Shown here in pieces: positions 44,490 through 52,006 of a stretch of DNA of 64,000 nt. A program made the translations under genes and the position numbers. Source of the stretch: Anaerolineae bacterium (GTDB taxonomy: Bacteria > Chloroflexota > Anaerolineae > Anaerolineales > Anaerolineaceae); NCBI GenBank assembly GCA_013178095.1, contig JABLXK010000007.1, positions 1-64,000 on the forward strand, written 5' to 3'. Under the pieces are notes generated by a model. The model was not told the origin of the DNA. It searched no databases and worked only from the letters and a program-made list of their open reading frames with translations. Positions within the stretch are counted from its first letter, which is position 1; every line of letters begins with the position of its first letter.

Positions 44490-45314
44490 ATGATGAAAAA
44501 TCCACAAACGGCTATCGAGCTGGTGGCGATCGACTGCGACGGCACCCTGCTGGATTCGCGGAAAGAAATTTCCACGGGCGCCGCGAAAGCCATCGCGGAG
44601 GTCAACGCAGCCGGCATTCAAACAGCGCTGATCACCGGGCGCAACGTGGACGCCGTGCGCTTCATTCTCGACGCCATCGAATTAAGCGGGCCGATGGTGG
44701 GCTGCGGCGGGGCGTTCATTTACGATCAGCATTCGCGCAAAACCCTGGAAATGCACACCTTGCCGATGGACAAAACTATCGAACTGGTCAAGATTTGCCG
44801 CGATTACCAATCCGTGCTGTACCTGGAATATTTACACTATGCCATTTACGAAAAAACCAATGCGTTGATGGAGCACCTGAACAGCCTGCATCAATACAAC
44901 CGCCGCAGGGTATCCGATTTACTGTCCGAAATACAGACCGAACCGGTCAAAGCTATGGTCATCGGGGAAGAGAACGTCAGCAGTGTGATTGACGAAATTC
45001 AGAGAAGAGGACTATTCGGGAATTTTGTGTTTGCGGATGCTTTTTCCGCGGACATCCTTCCGGAGAGTGTGAACAAGGGCGTGAGCCTGCGTTCGCTGGC
45101 CGACATTCAGGGCGTTCCCTTGGAGCGCGTGGCCGTAGTCGGCGATTGGTTGAACGATCTGGATATGTTCAACGTGGGTGGATACAAGATCGCCATGGGC
45201 AACGCTCCCGCTGAATTGAAAGCGCAGGCCGACCTGATCGCCCCGACCAATGATGAAGGCGGCCTGGCTTGGGCTTTACGAAAAATATTGAAGTTCAAAC
45301 GGGAAAAACAATGA
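44490..45314 (+). CDS. Cof-type HAD hydrolase (sugar phosphatase), copy 1
   Basis: A 274-residue type IIB HAD phosphatase. Motif I is VAIDCDGTLLDS near 12-23, motif II ALITGRN near 44-50, and the motif III/IV region GVSLRSL followed by VAVVGDWLNDLDMF near 210-223 and KIAMGNAPAEL near 228-238. The cap lies between about 80 and 190. Such enzymes dephosphorylate sugar phosphates and nucleotides; its position after nagA suggests a role in the same pathway. It is closely related to the next gene. Confidence 0.9.
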   Translation: MMKNPQTAIELVAIDCDGTLLDSRKEISTGAAKAIAEVNAAGIQTALITGRNVDAVRFILDAIELSGPMVGCGGAFIYDQHSRKTLEMHTLPMDKTIELVKICRDYQSVLYLEYLHYAIYEKTNALMEHLNSLHQYNRRRVSDLLSEIQTEPVKAMVIGEENVSSVIDEIQRRGLFGNFVFADAFSADILPESVNKGVSLRSLADIQGVPLERVAVVGDWLNDLDMFNVGGYKIAMGNAPAELKAQADLIAPTNDEGGLAWALRKILKFKREKQ

Positions 45315-45464
45315 GAAACGTGACCATCTCCGATAGTTTGAGAATCCCGAACATAAAAATGACGGACATATTATAATGAACGACTGATTGCGTTTTGGGG
45401 TTAGACAATCACCCCGGCTTGAATCAATTTTTAAAAAGAAAGCTCCATAAGAGAAATTCCTGAA

Positions 45465-46277
45465 ATGAAAAACAAACAGAACAGGTCATTCGACCTGGTT
45501 GCTATCGACTGCGATGGTACATTGCTGAATACCGACAAGACCATTTCGGATGGCGCCAAGGAAGCCATCGATCAGGTAAAAGCCACGGGGGTGGAAATCG
45601 CCTTGATCACCGGCCGCAATCTGGGAGGCGTGACATTCATTGTCAGCGAACTTGGGCTGGATGGATTGATCGTCGGCTGCGGCGGCGCAGTTCTTTACGA
45701 TATTAAAACCTCCCGGACGATCGAGTGGCATCCATTACCGAAAAATGAAACTGCCGAATTGATCCGGATTTGCCGCAGGCAGGATGCGCTGCTCGTCCTC
45801 GAGAATTTGGAATATTCGGCATACGAGAAAGCGGTTGATGAAAAGGAAAGCCAGGATCGGGCAGCTAAATTCAACAACCGCAAAGTGGATGATTTGATGC
45901 AGGTTATCGACGAAAACCCCATCAAAGCAGTGCTCGTCGGCGAACCGGAAGCCATTCAGGCAGCGCTCGCGGAAATTGAGAGCCTCCAATTATCATTCAA
46001 TCTTGCCATGTCCGGCCCGAATTCCGTCGACATATTGGCAAAAGGGATCAACAAGGGTTCGGGGTTGAGAGCGCTGGCAAATGTCAGGAATATCCCACTG
46101 GAAAGGATCGCGGTGATCGGCGATTGGCTGAATGACCTGGATATGTTCAAAGCCAGTCATTTTTCCATCGCGATGGGCAACGCTCCTGAGGAATTAAAAG
46201 CTGAAGCCGACCTGATCGCCCCCACCAACGACGAGGGCGGGGTCGCCTGGGCTTTGCGGGAGATAATCGGAAGTTAA
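45465..46277 (+). CDS. Cof-type HAD hydrolase (sugar phosphatase), copy 2
   Basis: A 270-residue paralogue of the preceding gene, with VAIDCDGTLLNT, ALITGRN, GSGLRAL, IAVIGDWLNDLDMF and SIAMGNAPEEL in the same positions. The C-terminal 65 residues are nearly identical in pattern between the copies, while the caps differ. A tandem duplication is the simplest reading, with possible change in substrate range set by the cap. The spacing to copy 1 is 150 bp, so it may have its own promoter. Confidence 0.9.
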   Translation: MKNKQNRSFDLVAIDCDGTLLNTDKTISDGAKEAIDQVKATGVEIALITGRNLGGVTFIVSELGLDGLIVGCGGAVLYDIKTSRTIEWHPLPKNETAELIRICRRQDALLVLENLEYSAYEKAVDEKESQDRAAKFNNRKVDDLMQVIDENPIKAVLVGEPEAIQAALAEIESLQLSFNLAMSGPNSVDILAKGINKGSGLRALANVRNIPLERIAVIGDWLNDLDMFKASHFSIAMGNAPEELKAEADLIAPTNDEGGVAWALREIIGS

Positions 46278-46278
46278 G

Positions 46279-46306
46279 AACAGGCGCCGGATCACCGGCG
46301 CCTGTT
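46279..46306. terminator. Bidirectional terminator between HAD and SIS genes
   Basis: A 12-bp perfect stem (AACAGGCGCCGG / CCGGCGCCTGTT) with an ATCA loop. The plus side continues AGTTT, and the minus side TTAAC. It lies between convergent stops only 32 bp apart. Confidence 0.85.
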
Positions 46307-46309
46307 AGT

Positions 46310-47059
46310 TTAACCGCAAATATAGCGTTTCCCGCCGAAGCGGTCGTACAACAAGCGGGTGCGCTCGTCGCCGCCGGGAACGTTGGCGCTGGTCCAAATG
46401 GGCGGCTCGAAGCCGTCGGCATGCATGCGCGCCGCCACTTCCGCCACGATGGTCTGAACGATGGTCGCGCCGGCCAGCGTGGAAAGCGAAGAAGCCTTGG
46501 GCAAACCCGGAGCGATTTCAACGCAGGCATCTCCCACATCAATGCAGTTATCGATCACCAGGTCGGCGATTTCGTAGAGTTTCTTTCCGCTCGAATGGCG
46601 GCTGTGGGCAGCCCGCGATTGGGTCAGGTTGGTCATGGCGATGATTTTCAACCCGCGTTCTTTTCCGATCATGGCCACCTCGATCGGGACAGCGTTGATG
46701 CCCGAATTGGAGACCACCAGCAGCACCTCGCCCTTGCGCAGATCGTAACTGGCCATGATGATCTTGGCATAGCCTTCCAGCCGCTCCAGGTTGGTACCAC
46801 GGGTGGGCGAGCCGCCGCCGAACATCGACAGGTTCACGTCCAGGATGGCATCCACCGGCGCCAATCCTCCGGCGCGGTAGAAAAGTTCCTCACACATGGC
46901 GTGGCTGTGCCCGCTGCCGAACACATGCCAGACACCGCCCTGTTCGATTGAGTCCTTGATCCAATCGGCGGCTGTTTCGATGGCCTGCGCCTGGGTTTCG
47001 CGGATCTGTTTCAATACTTCCATGCTTCTTTCAAAAAAATCGTTGCCTTTGGTTAACAT
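46310..47059 (-). CDS. SIS-domain protein (UPF0309-like)
   Basis: A 249-residue single SIS-domain protein. Conserved blocks are VWHVFGSGHSHAMCEELFYRAGGL near 43-66, EVLLVVSNSGINAVPIEVA near 108-126, and KIIAMTNLTQSRAAHSRHSSGKKLYE near 136-161. It matches uncharacterised phosphosugar-binding proteins of the UPF0309 type, often encoded in sugar utilisation loci. It is transcribed divergently from the GntR gene from a consensus promoter (47165-47193). The ATG follows GAGGTTCCT. It may bind or isomerise an amino-sugar phosphate. Confidence 0.87.
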   Translation of the reverse strand: MLTKGNDFFERSMEVLKQIRETQAQAIETAADWIKDSIEQGGVWHVFGSGHSHAMCEELFYRAGGLAPVDAILDVNLSMFGGGSPTRGTNLERLEGYAKIIMASYDLRKGEVLLVVSNSGINAVPIEVAMIGKERGLKIIAMTNLTQSRAAHSRHSSGKKLYEIADLVIDNCIDVGDACVEIAPGLPKASSLSTLAGATIVQTIVAEVAARMHADGFEPPIWTSANVPGGDERTRLLYDRFGGKRYICG

Positions 47060-47147
47060 AGGAACCTCGTTTTTCAGGATTTTTTACCGATATAGACTCA
47101 ATTATCAGCACAAAAAAAATAATTAGGTAGATAATTTATGTCATGAT

Positions 47148-47165
47148 GTCGTGTTGTTACTACAA
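47148..47165. promoter_or_regulatory. Probable GntR operator between the SIS and gntR genes
   Basis: GTCGTGTTGTTACTACAA shares 15 of 18 bases with 43177-43194. It begins within the last base of the minus-strand -10 (47165) and covers the transcription start of the SIS gene. A second partial copy (TTATGTCATGATGT, 47136-47149) matches the segment upstream of the 43177 site at 13 of 14 bases. The GntR gene divergently starts at 47255, so autoregulation is also possible. Confidence 0.65.
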
Positions 47166-47193
47166 TTATAGTCTATACTATGGATATCGGCAA
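47165..47193 (-). promoter_or_regulatory. Sigma-70 promoter of the SIS gene
   Basis: On the minus strand TTGCCG (47193-47188), 17 bp and a perfect TATAAT (47170-47165); transcription would begin near 47158. Confidence 0.8.
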
Positions 47194-47254
47194 TTGATTC
47201 TGGTTATTCTTAAAATAAGCAAGTTCGATTACAATTAATTCATTCGAGGTTGCT

Positions 47255-48019
47255 TTGAGCGAACGTATTGAAAAACTGGATAGCAAGAGCCCCATACCGC
47301 TCTATTATCAATTGAAATCCTACATCGAGGAGCAGATTGAAACAGGGGTGTGGGAAGCAGGCACGCAAATTCCCTCCGAACTGGAATTAAGCGAACAGTT
47401 CAATATCAGCCGCACCACCATCCGGCAGGCCATCGGCGATCTGGTCAACGAGCGCAAGCTGGAGCGCATTCAGGGACGCGGCACATTCGTTTCCGAGATC
47501 AGCATTGAAAAGCAGATCGAAAGGGTATCCGGTTTCTCTCAGGACATGCGCATGCGCGGCCTGGTGCCCACCTCCGACATTCTCAATTTTGAAGTCGTCA
47601 AGGCCAGCCCGGCGGTCGCCAAAGCCCTGAAGATCAACGAAGGCGATGACGCCATCCTGCTCAAGCGGCTACGAAAAGGCAATGACAAGCGCATCGCGCT
47701 TGAGGTTGTCTACATGGATTACAAAAAGTACAAAGATTTTCTATCGGTCAACCTGGCGAATGAATCCTTATACGAAATGTTGGCCAAGAAGTTCGCGGTC
47801 TGGCCGAAATACTCCCAACAGGTGATCGAGTCGATCAAGTGCCCGGCAGAAGAAGCTGAGTTGTTAGGTATTCAAAAGGGCGATCCGGTTTTTTATTTCC
47901 ACACGACCGCCTTCGACCAGTATGACGAACCGTTGGAATACACCGAAGGGTATTACCGCGGCGACCGCTACATCCTGCACCTGACCAACGTGATCAACCC
48001 CAGTTCGCAATCTAAATAA
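47255..48019 (+). CDS. GntR-family regulator, HutC subfamily (UTRA domain)
   Basis: A 254-residue regulator. The winged helix occupies about 10-75 (PLYYQLKSYIEEQIETGVW, IPSELELSEQFNISRTTIRQAI, LERIQGRGTFVS). The UTRA effector domain follows from about 90 (VSGFSQDMRMRGL, LEVVYMDYKKY, FYFHTTAFDQYDEPLEYTEGYYRGDRY). Family members often sense amino-sugar phosphates, as NagR does with GlcN-6-P, which fits the nagA cluster. The start is TTG 47255 with GAGG five bases upstream. The shared 18-bp sequences near the SIS and transketolase promoters are candidate operators. Confidence 0.93.
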   Translation: MSERIEKLDSKSPIPLYYQLKSYIEEQIETGVWEAGTQIPSELELSEQFNISRTTIRQAIGDLVNERKLERIQGRGTFVSEISIEKQIERVSGFSQDMRMRGLVPTSDILNFEVVKASPAVAKALKINEGDDAILLKRLRKGNDKRIALEVVYMDYKKYKDFLSVNLANESLYEMLAKKFAVWPKYSQQVIESIKCPAEEAELLGIQKGDPVFYFHTTAFDQYDEPLEYTEGYYRGDRYILHLTNVINPSSQSK

Positions 48020-48093
48020 CCCCATTACCTGTTGCGCAAGCGTTGATATTCCAAACCACAGATGGTTTAGAATAAATAGAGGTTTTAAATCGC

Positions 48094-49152
48094 ATGAGCA
48101 CAGTTCAGGAAAAACTGGATTCCCTGACCAAAGCCGGATCCCTGTACAGCACAGAGTCCGGCGGCGCTGTGCGCTGCCAGGCTTGCGCGCATCGCTGCCG
48201 CATCCAACCCGGCAAGCGCGGCGTTTGCCTGATGCGCTTCAACCGCGATGGTCAGCTCTACGTGCCTTGGGGTTACGTGGCAGCCGCCAACGTGGACCCT
48301 ATCGAGAAAAAACCGTTCGCCCACTTCCTGCCGGGCAGCGACGTATTGACCTTCGGCATGTTAGGATGCAACTTCCACTGCGATTTCTGCCAAAACTGGG
48401 TCAGCTCGCAAACCTTGCGCGATCCGGCGTGCGACAACAGCCTGGCTTACATCCAGCAGGTGAGCGCGCGCGACCTGGCCGCCTATGCTGTGCGCAGCGG
48501 CGCGAAGGCTGTGGCATCTTCCTATAACGAACCGCTCATCACCAGCGAGTGGGCAATCGAGATCTTCAAAGCCGCCAAAAAAGAAGGGCTGCGCTGCGCG
48601 TACGTCTCCAACGGTTTCGCCACGCCGGAAGCGCTGCATGCCTTGCAGCCATATCTGGACGGGTACAAGATCGACTTGAAGTGCATGACCGATGCGGCTT
48701 ACCGCGAACTGGGCGGTTCGCTGCAAATCGTTCTGGATACCATCCGCCTGGCGCGCGAACTGGGTATGTGGGTGGAAGTGGTCACGCTGGTCATTCCGGG
48801 TTTCAACGACAGCAACGAAGACCTGTGGGAAATGGCGCGCTATCTCGCTTCTGTATCAAACGACATTCCCTGGCACGTGACCGCATTTCATCCGATGTAC
48901 AAGCGTCTGGAGGCGACCGCCACCGACAGTGAAACGCTGCAGCGCGCCGCCGAGATCGGACAGGAAGCCGGGCTGCATTACGTGTATGCCGGCAACCTGC
49001 CGGGCCGGGTCGGCTCGCTGGAAGATACACATTGCCCCAAATGCCATGCTGTGTTGATCCGGCGCACGGGTTACCTGGTGCGCAGCAACCGGGTCACCCC
49101 GCAAGGCACCTGCCCGGATTGCGGGCAGCCCATCGCCGGCATTTGGTCTTAA
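48094..49152 (+). CDS. amrS: AmmeMemoRadiSam-system radical SAM enzyme
   Basis: A 352-residue radical SAM protein. The N-terminal cysteine cluster AVRCQACAHRCRIQPGKRGVC is typical, and the [4Fe-4S]/SAM site is GCNFHCDFCQNW near 90-101 (C-x3-C-x2-C). Family features also include SYNEPLI near 147-153, LDGYKIDLKCM near 187-197 and a C-terminal zinc-like CPKC / CPDC knuckle. The system normally pairs this enzyme with AmmA and Memo (AmmB) domains; neither is present in the window. The product chemistry is unknown. Ribosome binding site GAGG lies 11 nt before the ATG. Confidence 0.93.
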   Translation: MSTVQEKLDSLTKAGSLYSTESGGAVRCQACAHRCRIQPGKRGVCLMRFNRDGQLYVPWGYVAAANVDPIEKKPFAHFLPGSDVLTFGMLGCNFHCDFCQNWVSSQTLRDPACDNSLAYIQQVSARDLAAYAVRSGAKAVASSYNEPLITSEWAIEIFKAAKKEGLRCAYVSNGFATPEALHALQPYLDGYKIDLKCMTDAAYRELGGSLQIVLDTIRLARELGMWVEVVTLVIPGFNDSNEDLWEMARYLASVSNDIPWHVTAFHPMYKRLEATATDSETLQRAAEIGQEAGLHYVYAGNLPGRVGSLEDTHCPKCHAVLIRRTGYLVRSNRVTPQGTCPDCGQPIAGIWS

Positions 49153-49198
49153 AGAATTCCACAAAAACTTCACAAAACCGGAAACTTTTTTCGTATTT

Positions 49199-49227
49199 TT
49201 GCGTTAAGTAGATACAGGTACGATTAT
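49199..49227 (+). promoter_or_regulatory. Possible promoter of the structured locus
   Basis: TTGCGT (49199-49204), a 17-bp spacer and GATTAT (49222-49227). The -10 is only four of six bases from consensus, so confidence is moderate; the predicted start is near 49235. Confidence 0.4.
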
Positions 49228-49330
49228 TGCACCTTAATTTACAGGTCTTATTATTGAAATGCCGCAGACAGGCTGCCGCGCCGCATTGGAAAACCAATGG
49301 GAAGCCTGTCAAGGCAGGAAGAGGAGAGCC

Positions 49331-49423
49331 ATGGCTATTTTTACAAATCTCGTAATTGGATTTCTCGGATTTATCTTTCTGGCCATGAGCCTGTTAGGTT
49401 TACAGCCACCATCCAAGCAATGA
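49331..49423 (+). CDS. 30-residue hydrophobic small protein
   Basis: The ORF reads MAIFTNLVIGFLGFIFLAM, then SLLGLQPPSKQ and TGA. It has a strong ribosome binding site (GAGGAGAGCC directly upstream), a single membrane helix over residues 4-24 and a short hydrophilic end. Upstream and downstream lie the hairpins of the surrounding structured region. The ORF is too short to be judged by codon use. The strong ribosome binding site and coherent membrane-helix composition argue for translation; chance occurrence cannot be excluded. Confidence 0.5.
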   Translation: MAIFTNLVIGFLGFIFLAMSLLGLQPPSKQ

Positions 49424-49537
49424 GGATGCGATCTCAACACCCAACGGGAAGGAGCGGTTAGCGCGGCAGCCGCGGCTGACCGTTGGACAAGGGATCTGGC
49501 AAGCCTGTTGCAGGCAGCCGGAACCATTTCCGACCCG

Positions 49538-49567
49538 CCGGGAGCATTCAAGCTCCCGGTTTAGGTT
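49538..49567 (+). terminator. Terminator-like hairpin ending the structured locus
   Basis: A perfect 8-bp stem CCGGGAGC / GCTCCCGG with a 6-nt loop is followed by TTTAGGTTT. It stands 43 bp before the convergent xpt stop. Confidence 0.7.
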
Positions 49568-49609
49568 TAACAATTCAGAGTTTTTTGGATTTTGCTTAAA
49601 TAAGAGCGG

Positions 49610-50191
49610 TTATTCTTGCCGATCCGAAAAGAGAATCTCGCCATTCTCCATCGATTTTATGGAAGCCAGCGCATGCACGGGAACATTCAAATATGCCAGG
49701 GCTTCCCGTCCGCCCTCGAATTCTTTCTCGATCAAGGCACCCACTCCCACCAGGGGCGCGCCGGCGGCCTGGATGAGGCGCACCAATCCCATGATGGTCG
49801 CACCGCTGGCTAAAAAGTCATCGATGATCAAGACTGGTTCTTCGCGGGGCAAAAAATCGGGAGAGACAATCAACTCGGTCATTACGCCTTTGGTATGCGA
49901 AGGTGCTACGGTCAGATAAACCGTATCCGACATGGTGACTGGTTTCTTTTTACGAGCATAGACTACCGGTAAATTCAAATATCGCGCGGTCATCAATGCG
50001 GGAGCAATACCCGAGATCTCGGCTGTGAGGATGCGCCTGGCGCCCACGCCGGCAAACAGCCGCGCGAATTCCTTCCCGCAAGCTTCCATTAACTCAGGAT
50101 CAACCTGATGATTGATAAATCCATCGACCTTGAGAATTCCATCCCCCAGGTTTCGAGCTTCTTTCGCAATGCGATCCTCTAATAATTGCAT
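49610..50191 (-). CDS. xpt: Xanthine phosphoribosyltransferase
   Basis: About 193 residues, the usual Xpt length. The PRPP-binding loop is VLIIDDFLASGATIMGL near 120-136, and other family marks are HQVDPELMEACGKEF near 27-41 and YARKKKPVTM near 75-84. It forms XMP from xanthine and PRPP for purine salvage. ATG 50191 is preferred: AGGAG lies 6 nt upstream of it, and the length then matches the family. No purine riboswitch is visible upstream (50192-50256 is short and has the ABC gene stop). Confidence 0.92.
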   Translation of the reverse strand: MQLLEDRIAKEARNLGDGILKVDGFINHQVDPELMEACGKEFARLFAGVGARRILTAEISGIAPALMTARYLNLPVVYARKKKPVTMSDTVYLTVAPSHTKGVMTELIVSPDFLPREEPVLIIDDFLASGATIMGLVRLIQAAGAPLVGVGALIEKEFEGGREALAYLNVPVHALASIKSMENGEILFSDRQE

Positions 50192-50256
50192 AGACAACTC
50201 CTGCGGCATATTTCAGGCAATTAAACCACAATCCTAACCCTTGCATAGGGGAATCC

Positions 50257-51012
50257 CTAAACGCTGATCGCGCCGCGAATTTGTTTTGCCATGGCCTGAA
50301 ATTCAGCGGAATAGCGGGCCTCCTCGCCGCGCGGGCGCGGCAGCCTGACCGGCAAATCCAGCAGCACGCGCGCCGGCCGCTGGCTGAGCACCAGTACACG
50401 ATCAGCCAGCAGCAGAGCCTCGGAGATTGAGTGCGTGACCATAACCACCGTTTTGCGGCGCGCCTGCCAAATGCGCAGCAACTCCGCCCCCATCTTTTCG
50501 CGGGTCAGAGCGTCCAGCGATCCGAAGGGCTCATCCAGCAGCAGCAAGTCAGGGTCCTGGATGAGAGCGCGTGCGATCGCCACGCGCTGGGCCATCCCAC
50601 CCGACAGGGATTCCGGCCAGACGTTGGTGAACTCCTGCAGGCCGACCAATTCGATCAAGTCCTGCGCTTTTTGCAGCGCCGCATCCTGCGGCACCCCGCG
50701 CAACTCCAAAGGCAGCAGGATGTTATCCAGCACGGTGCGCCAGGGCATCAGGTTGCTTTGCTGGAAGACCAGCCCTACGCTTAACTGCTGATTGTCCGCT
50801 TTGAGCAGTTGGCCGCCGGTTGGCGCCAACAACCCCGCCAGCATCCGCAGCAAGGTGGACTTTCCGCAGCCGGAAGGACCCAGCACGCATAAAAACTCCT
50901 GCGGACGGATTTCCACCTGAATATCCCGCAGCACTTCCAACTCTCCATTCTGATCGTGGAAAGTCATCTGAATGTGCTGGAGGGAAATCACGCTGGCAGT
51001 TGAAGCGGTCAT
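50257..51012 (-). CDS. ABC transporter ATP-binding protein of the riboflavin system
   Basis: About 251 residues of the nitrate/sulfonate/taurine-type ATPases. Walker A is GPSGCGKSTLLRML, the Q-loop VFQQSNLMPWRT, the signature LSGGMAQRVAIARAL and Walker B LLLLDEPFGSLD. The start at 51012 leaves 4 bp to the stop of the substrate-binding protein gene. It is the last gene of the permease, binding protein, ATPase operon behind an FMN riboswitch. In described RibXY systems a dedicated ATPase is often missing, whereas here it is encoded in the operon. Confidence 0.92.
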   Translation of the reverse strand: MTASTASVISLQHIQMTFHDQNGELEVLRDIQVEIRPQEFLCVLGPSGCGKSTLLRMLAGLLAPTGGQLLKADNQQLSVGLVFQQSNLMPWRTVLDNILLPLELRGVPQDAALQKAQDLIELVGLQEFTNVWPESLSGGMAQRVAIARALIQDPDLLLLDEPFGSLDALTREKMGAELLRIWQARRKTVVMVTHSISEALLLADRVLVLSQRPARVLLDLPVRLPRPRGEEARYSAEFQAMAKQIRGAISV

Positions 51013-51016
51013 TGTC

Positions 51017-51991
51017 TCATTCAGGCAAAAAAGTGTTGCTGTAAGCGGCACTCAAATCCAGCGGGCTGGAAAGCAGCTCCATGCGCAGCAGTAAATCTTG
51101 CATATTCTGCCAGGCTTGCGGGTCGCTATAACCCGGCCGTTCGACCTGCCAGATTTTGATGGAAGCTTCCAACACCTGGCGCTGTACTTCCTGTTCTTCA
51201 GGCGTAAGGGAAGCCAGGTTATCCACATATTTTTTGCAGATTTGGAAAGCTTCATCCGCGTGTTCAGCCGTGTAGGTGACCCCGCGCGTGAGTGCGCGCA
51301 CCATCCCGCGCACCAGGTCAGGATCCTCCTCCATCGTTTTTTCATTGGTGATCAGCCCATTGGCTACCAGCGACAGGTAATCCGAAACCGGCAGGACATC
51401 GACCTCATAACCCCTGGCTTGCAGCTGGATCGGTTCGTTGCTGGTGTAGATGTCTACCACATCCACCACCCGGTTAGCCAGGGATTCGACCTGGGTATAA
51501 CCGATCGATTGCAGGGTAACGTCGGCATCGCTTAACCCGCCGGCATGCAGCAGGGCTTCCAGGCCGATATAACTGGCGCCGTACAAGCCGGGTAAACCGA
51601 TGGTCTTGCCTTTTAAGTCGTGTGGAGAACGCAGGTTTTGCTCCTTCAGGGCGGCGATACCCACCGGGTAATCCTCATACCAGGCGGCCACGTACACCAC
51701 CGGCAATTGCTGGGCGCGCCCCAGCAGCACCTGCTCGCCGGACACGATGGCAAATTGCAGTTCGTCCGAACCCACCAGCGCCACCGAATCCGTTTCCATG
51801 TTGTAATCCAGCTCCACCTGGATGCCTTCTTCGGAAAAATACCCTTTTTCAATTGCTACATAAAGGGGTGCGAATTGCACGTTGGGGATGTATCCAAGCG
51901 GCAGGCGCACCGCGCTCACTTTTTGGGATGAACAAGCAGATGCCAGCAGCATGATGATCCCACACAGGATAAAATTCAATGTCTTTTTCAT
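51017..51991 (-). CDS. ribY: Riboflavin ABC transporter substrate-binding lipoprotein (RibY-like, NMT1 family)
   Basis: A 324-residue lipoprotein: signal peptide and lipobox LLASACSS (Cys about residue 20). The mature protein begins RLPLGYIPNVQFAPLYVAIEKGYFSEEG, the NMT1/SsuA-type pattern, with LQFAIVSGEQVLLGRA near 75-92 and LKGKTIGLPGLYGASYIGLEALL near 130-152. NMT1 proteins bind thiamine precursors, sulfonates or flavins; the FMN riboswitch upstream makes riboflavin or a precursor the best supported ligand. Attached to the outer face of the membrane. Confidence 0.87.
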   Translation of the reverse strand: MKKTLNFILCGIIMLLASACSSQKVSAVRLPLGYIPNVQFAPLYVAIEKGYFSEEGIQVELDYNMETDSVALVGSDELQFAIVSGEQVLLGRAQQLPVVYVAAWYEDYPVGIAALKEQNLRSPHDLKGKTIGLPGLYGASYIGLEALLHAGGLSDADVTLQSIGYTQVESLANRVVDVVDIYTSNEPIQLQARGYEVDVLPVSDYLSLVANGLITNEKTMEEDPDLVRGMVRALTRGVTYTAEHADEAFQICKKYVDNLASLTPEEQEVQRQVLEASIKIWQVERPGYSDPQAWQNMQDLLLRMELLSSPLDLSAAYSNTFLPE

Positions 51992-52006
51992 CGTTAAAAT
52001 CCTTCC

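Larger units (their letters stand above)
49267..49567 (+). ncRNA. Strongly structured transcript candidate containing a small ORF
   Basis: Six stems occur in about 300 nt. A nested pair: GACAGGCT (49267) / AGCCTGTC (49303) encloses CATTGG-AAAA-CCAATG (49284-49299). After the ORF, CCAACG (49441) / CGTTGG (49481) encloses GGTTAGC / GCTGACC and GCG / CGC. Then come GGC-GCCTG-TTG-CAGGC-GCC (near 49498-49519), CGGAA-CCAT-TTCCG (near 49519-49532) and the final CCGGGAGC / GCTCCCGG stem with TTT. This density is far above that of other intergenic regions here. I could not match it to tmRNA, RNase P, 6S, SRP or a known riboswitch. Confidence 0.5.

Noticed and set aside
49199-49567. Possible cobalamin riboswitch or other known leader RNA
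   Set aside because: The AAGCCTGTC and GAGGAGAGCC segments recall parts of the B12 box but the conserved core of cobalamin, TPP or tmRNA elements is not present.
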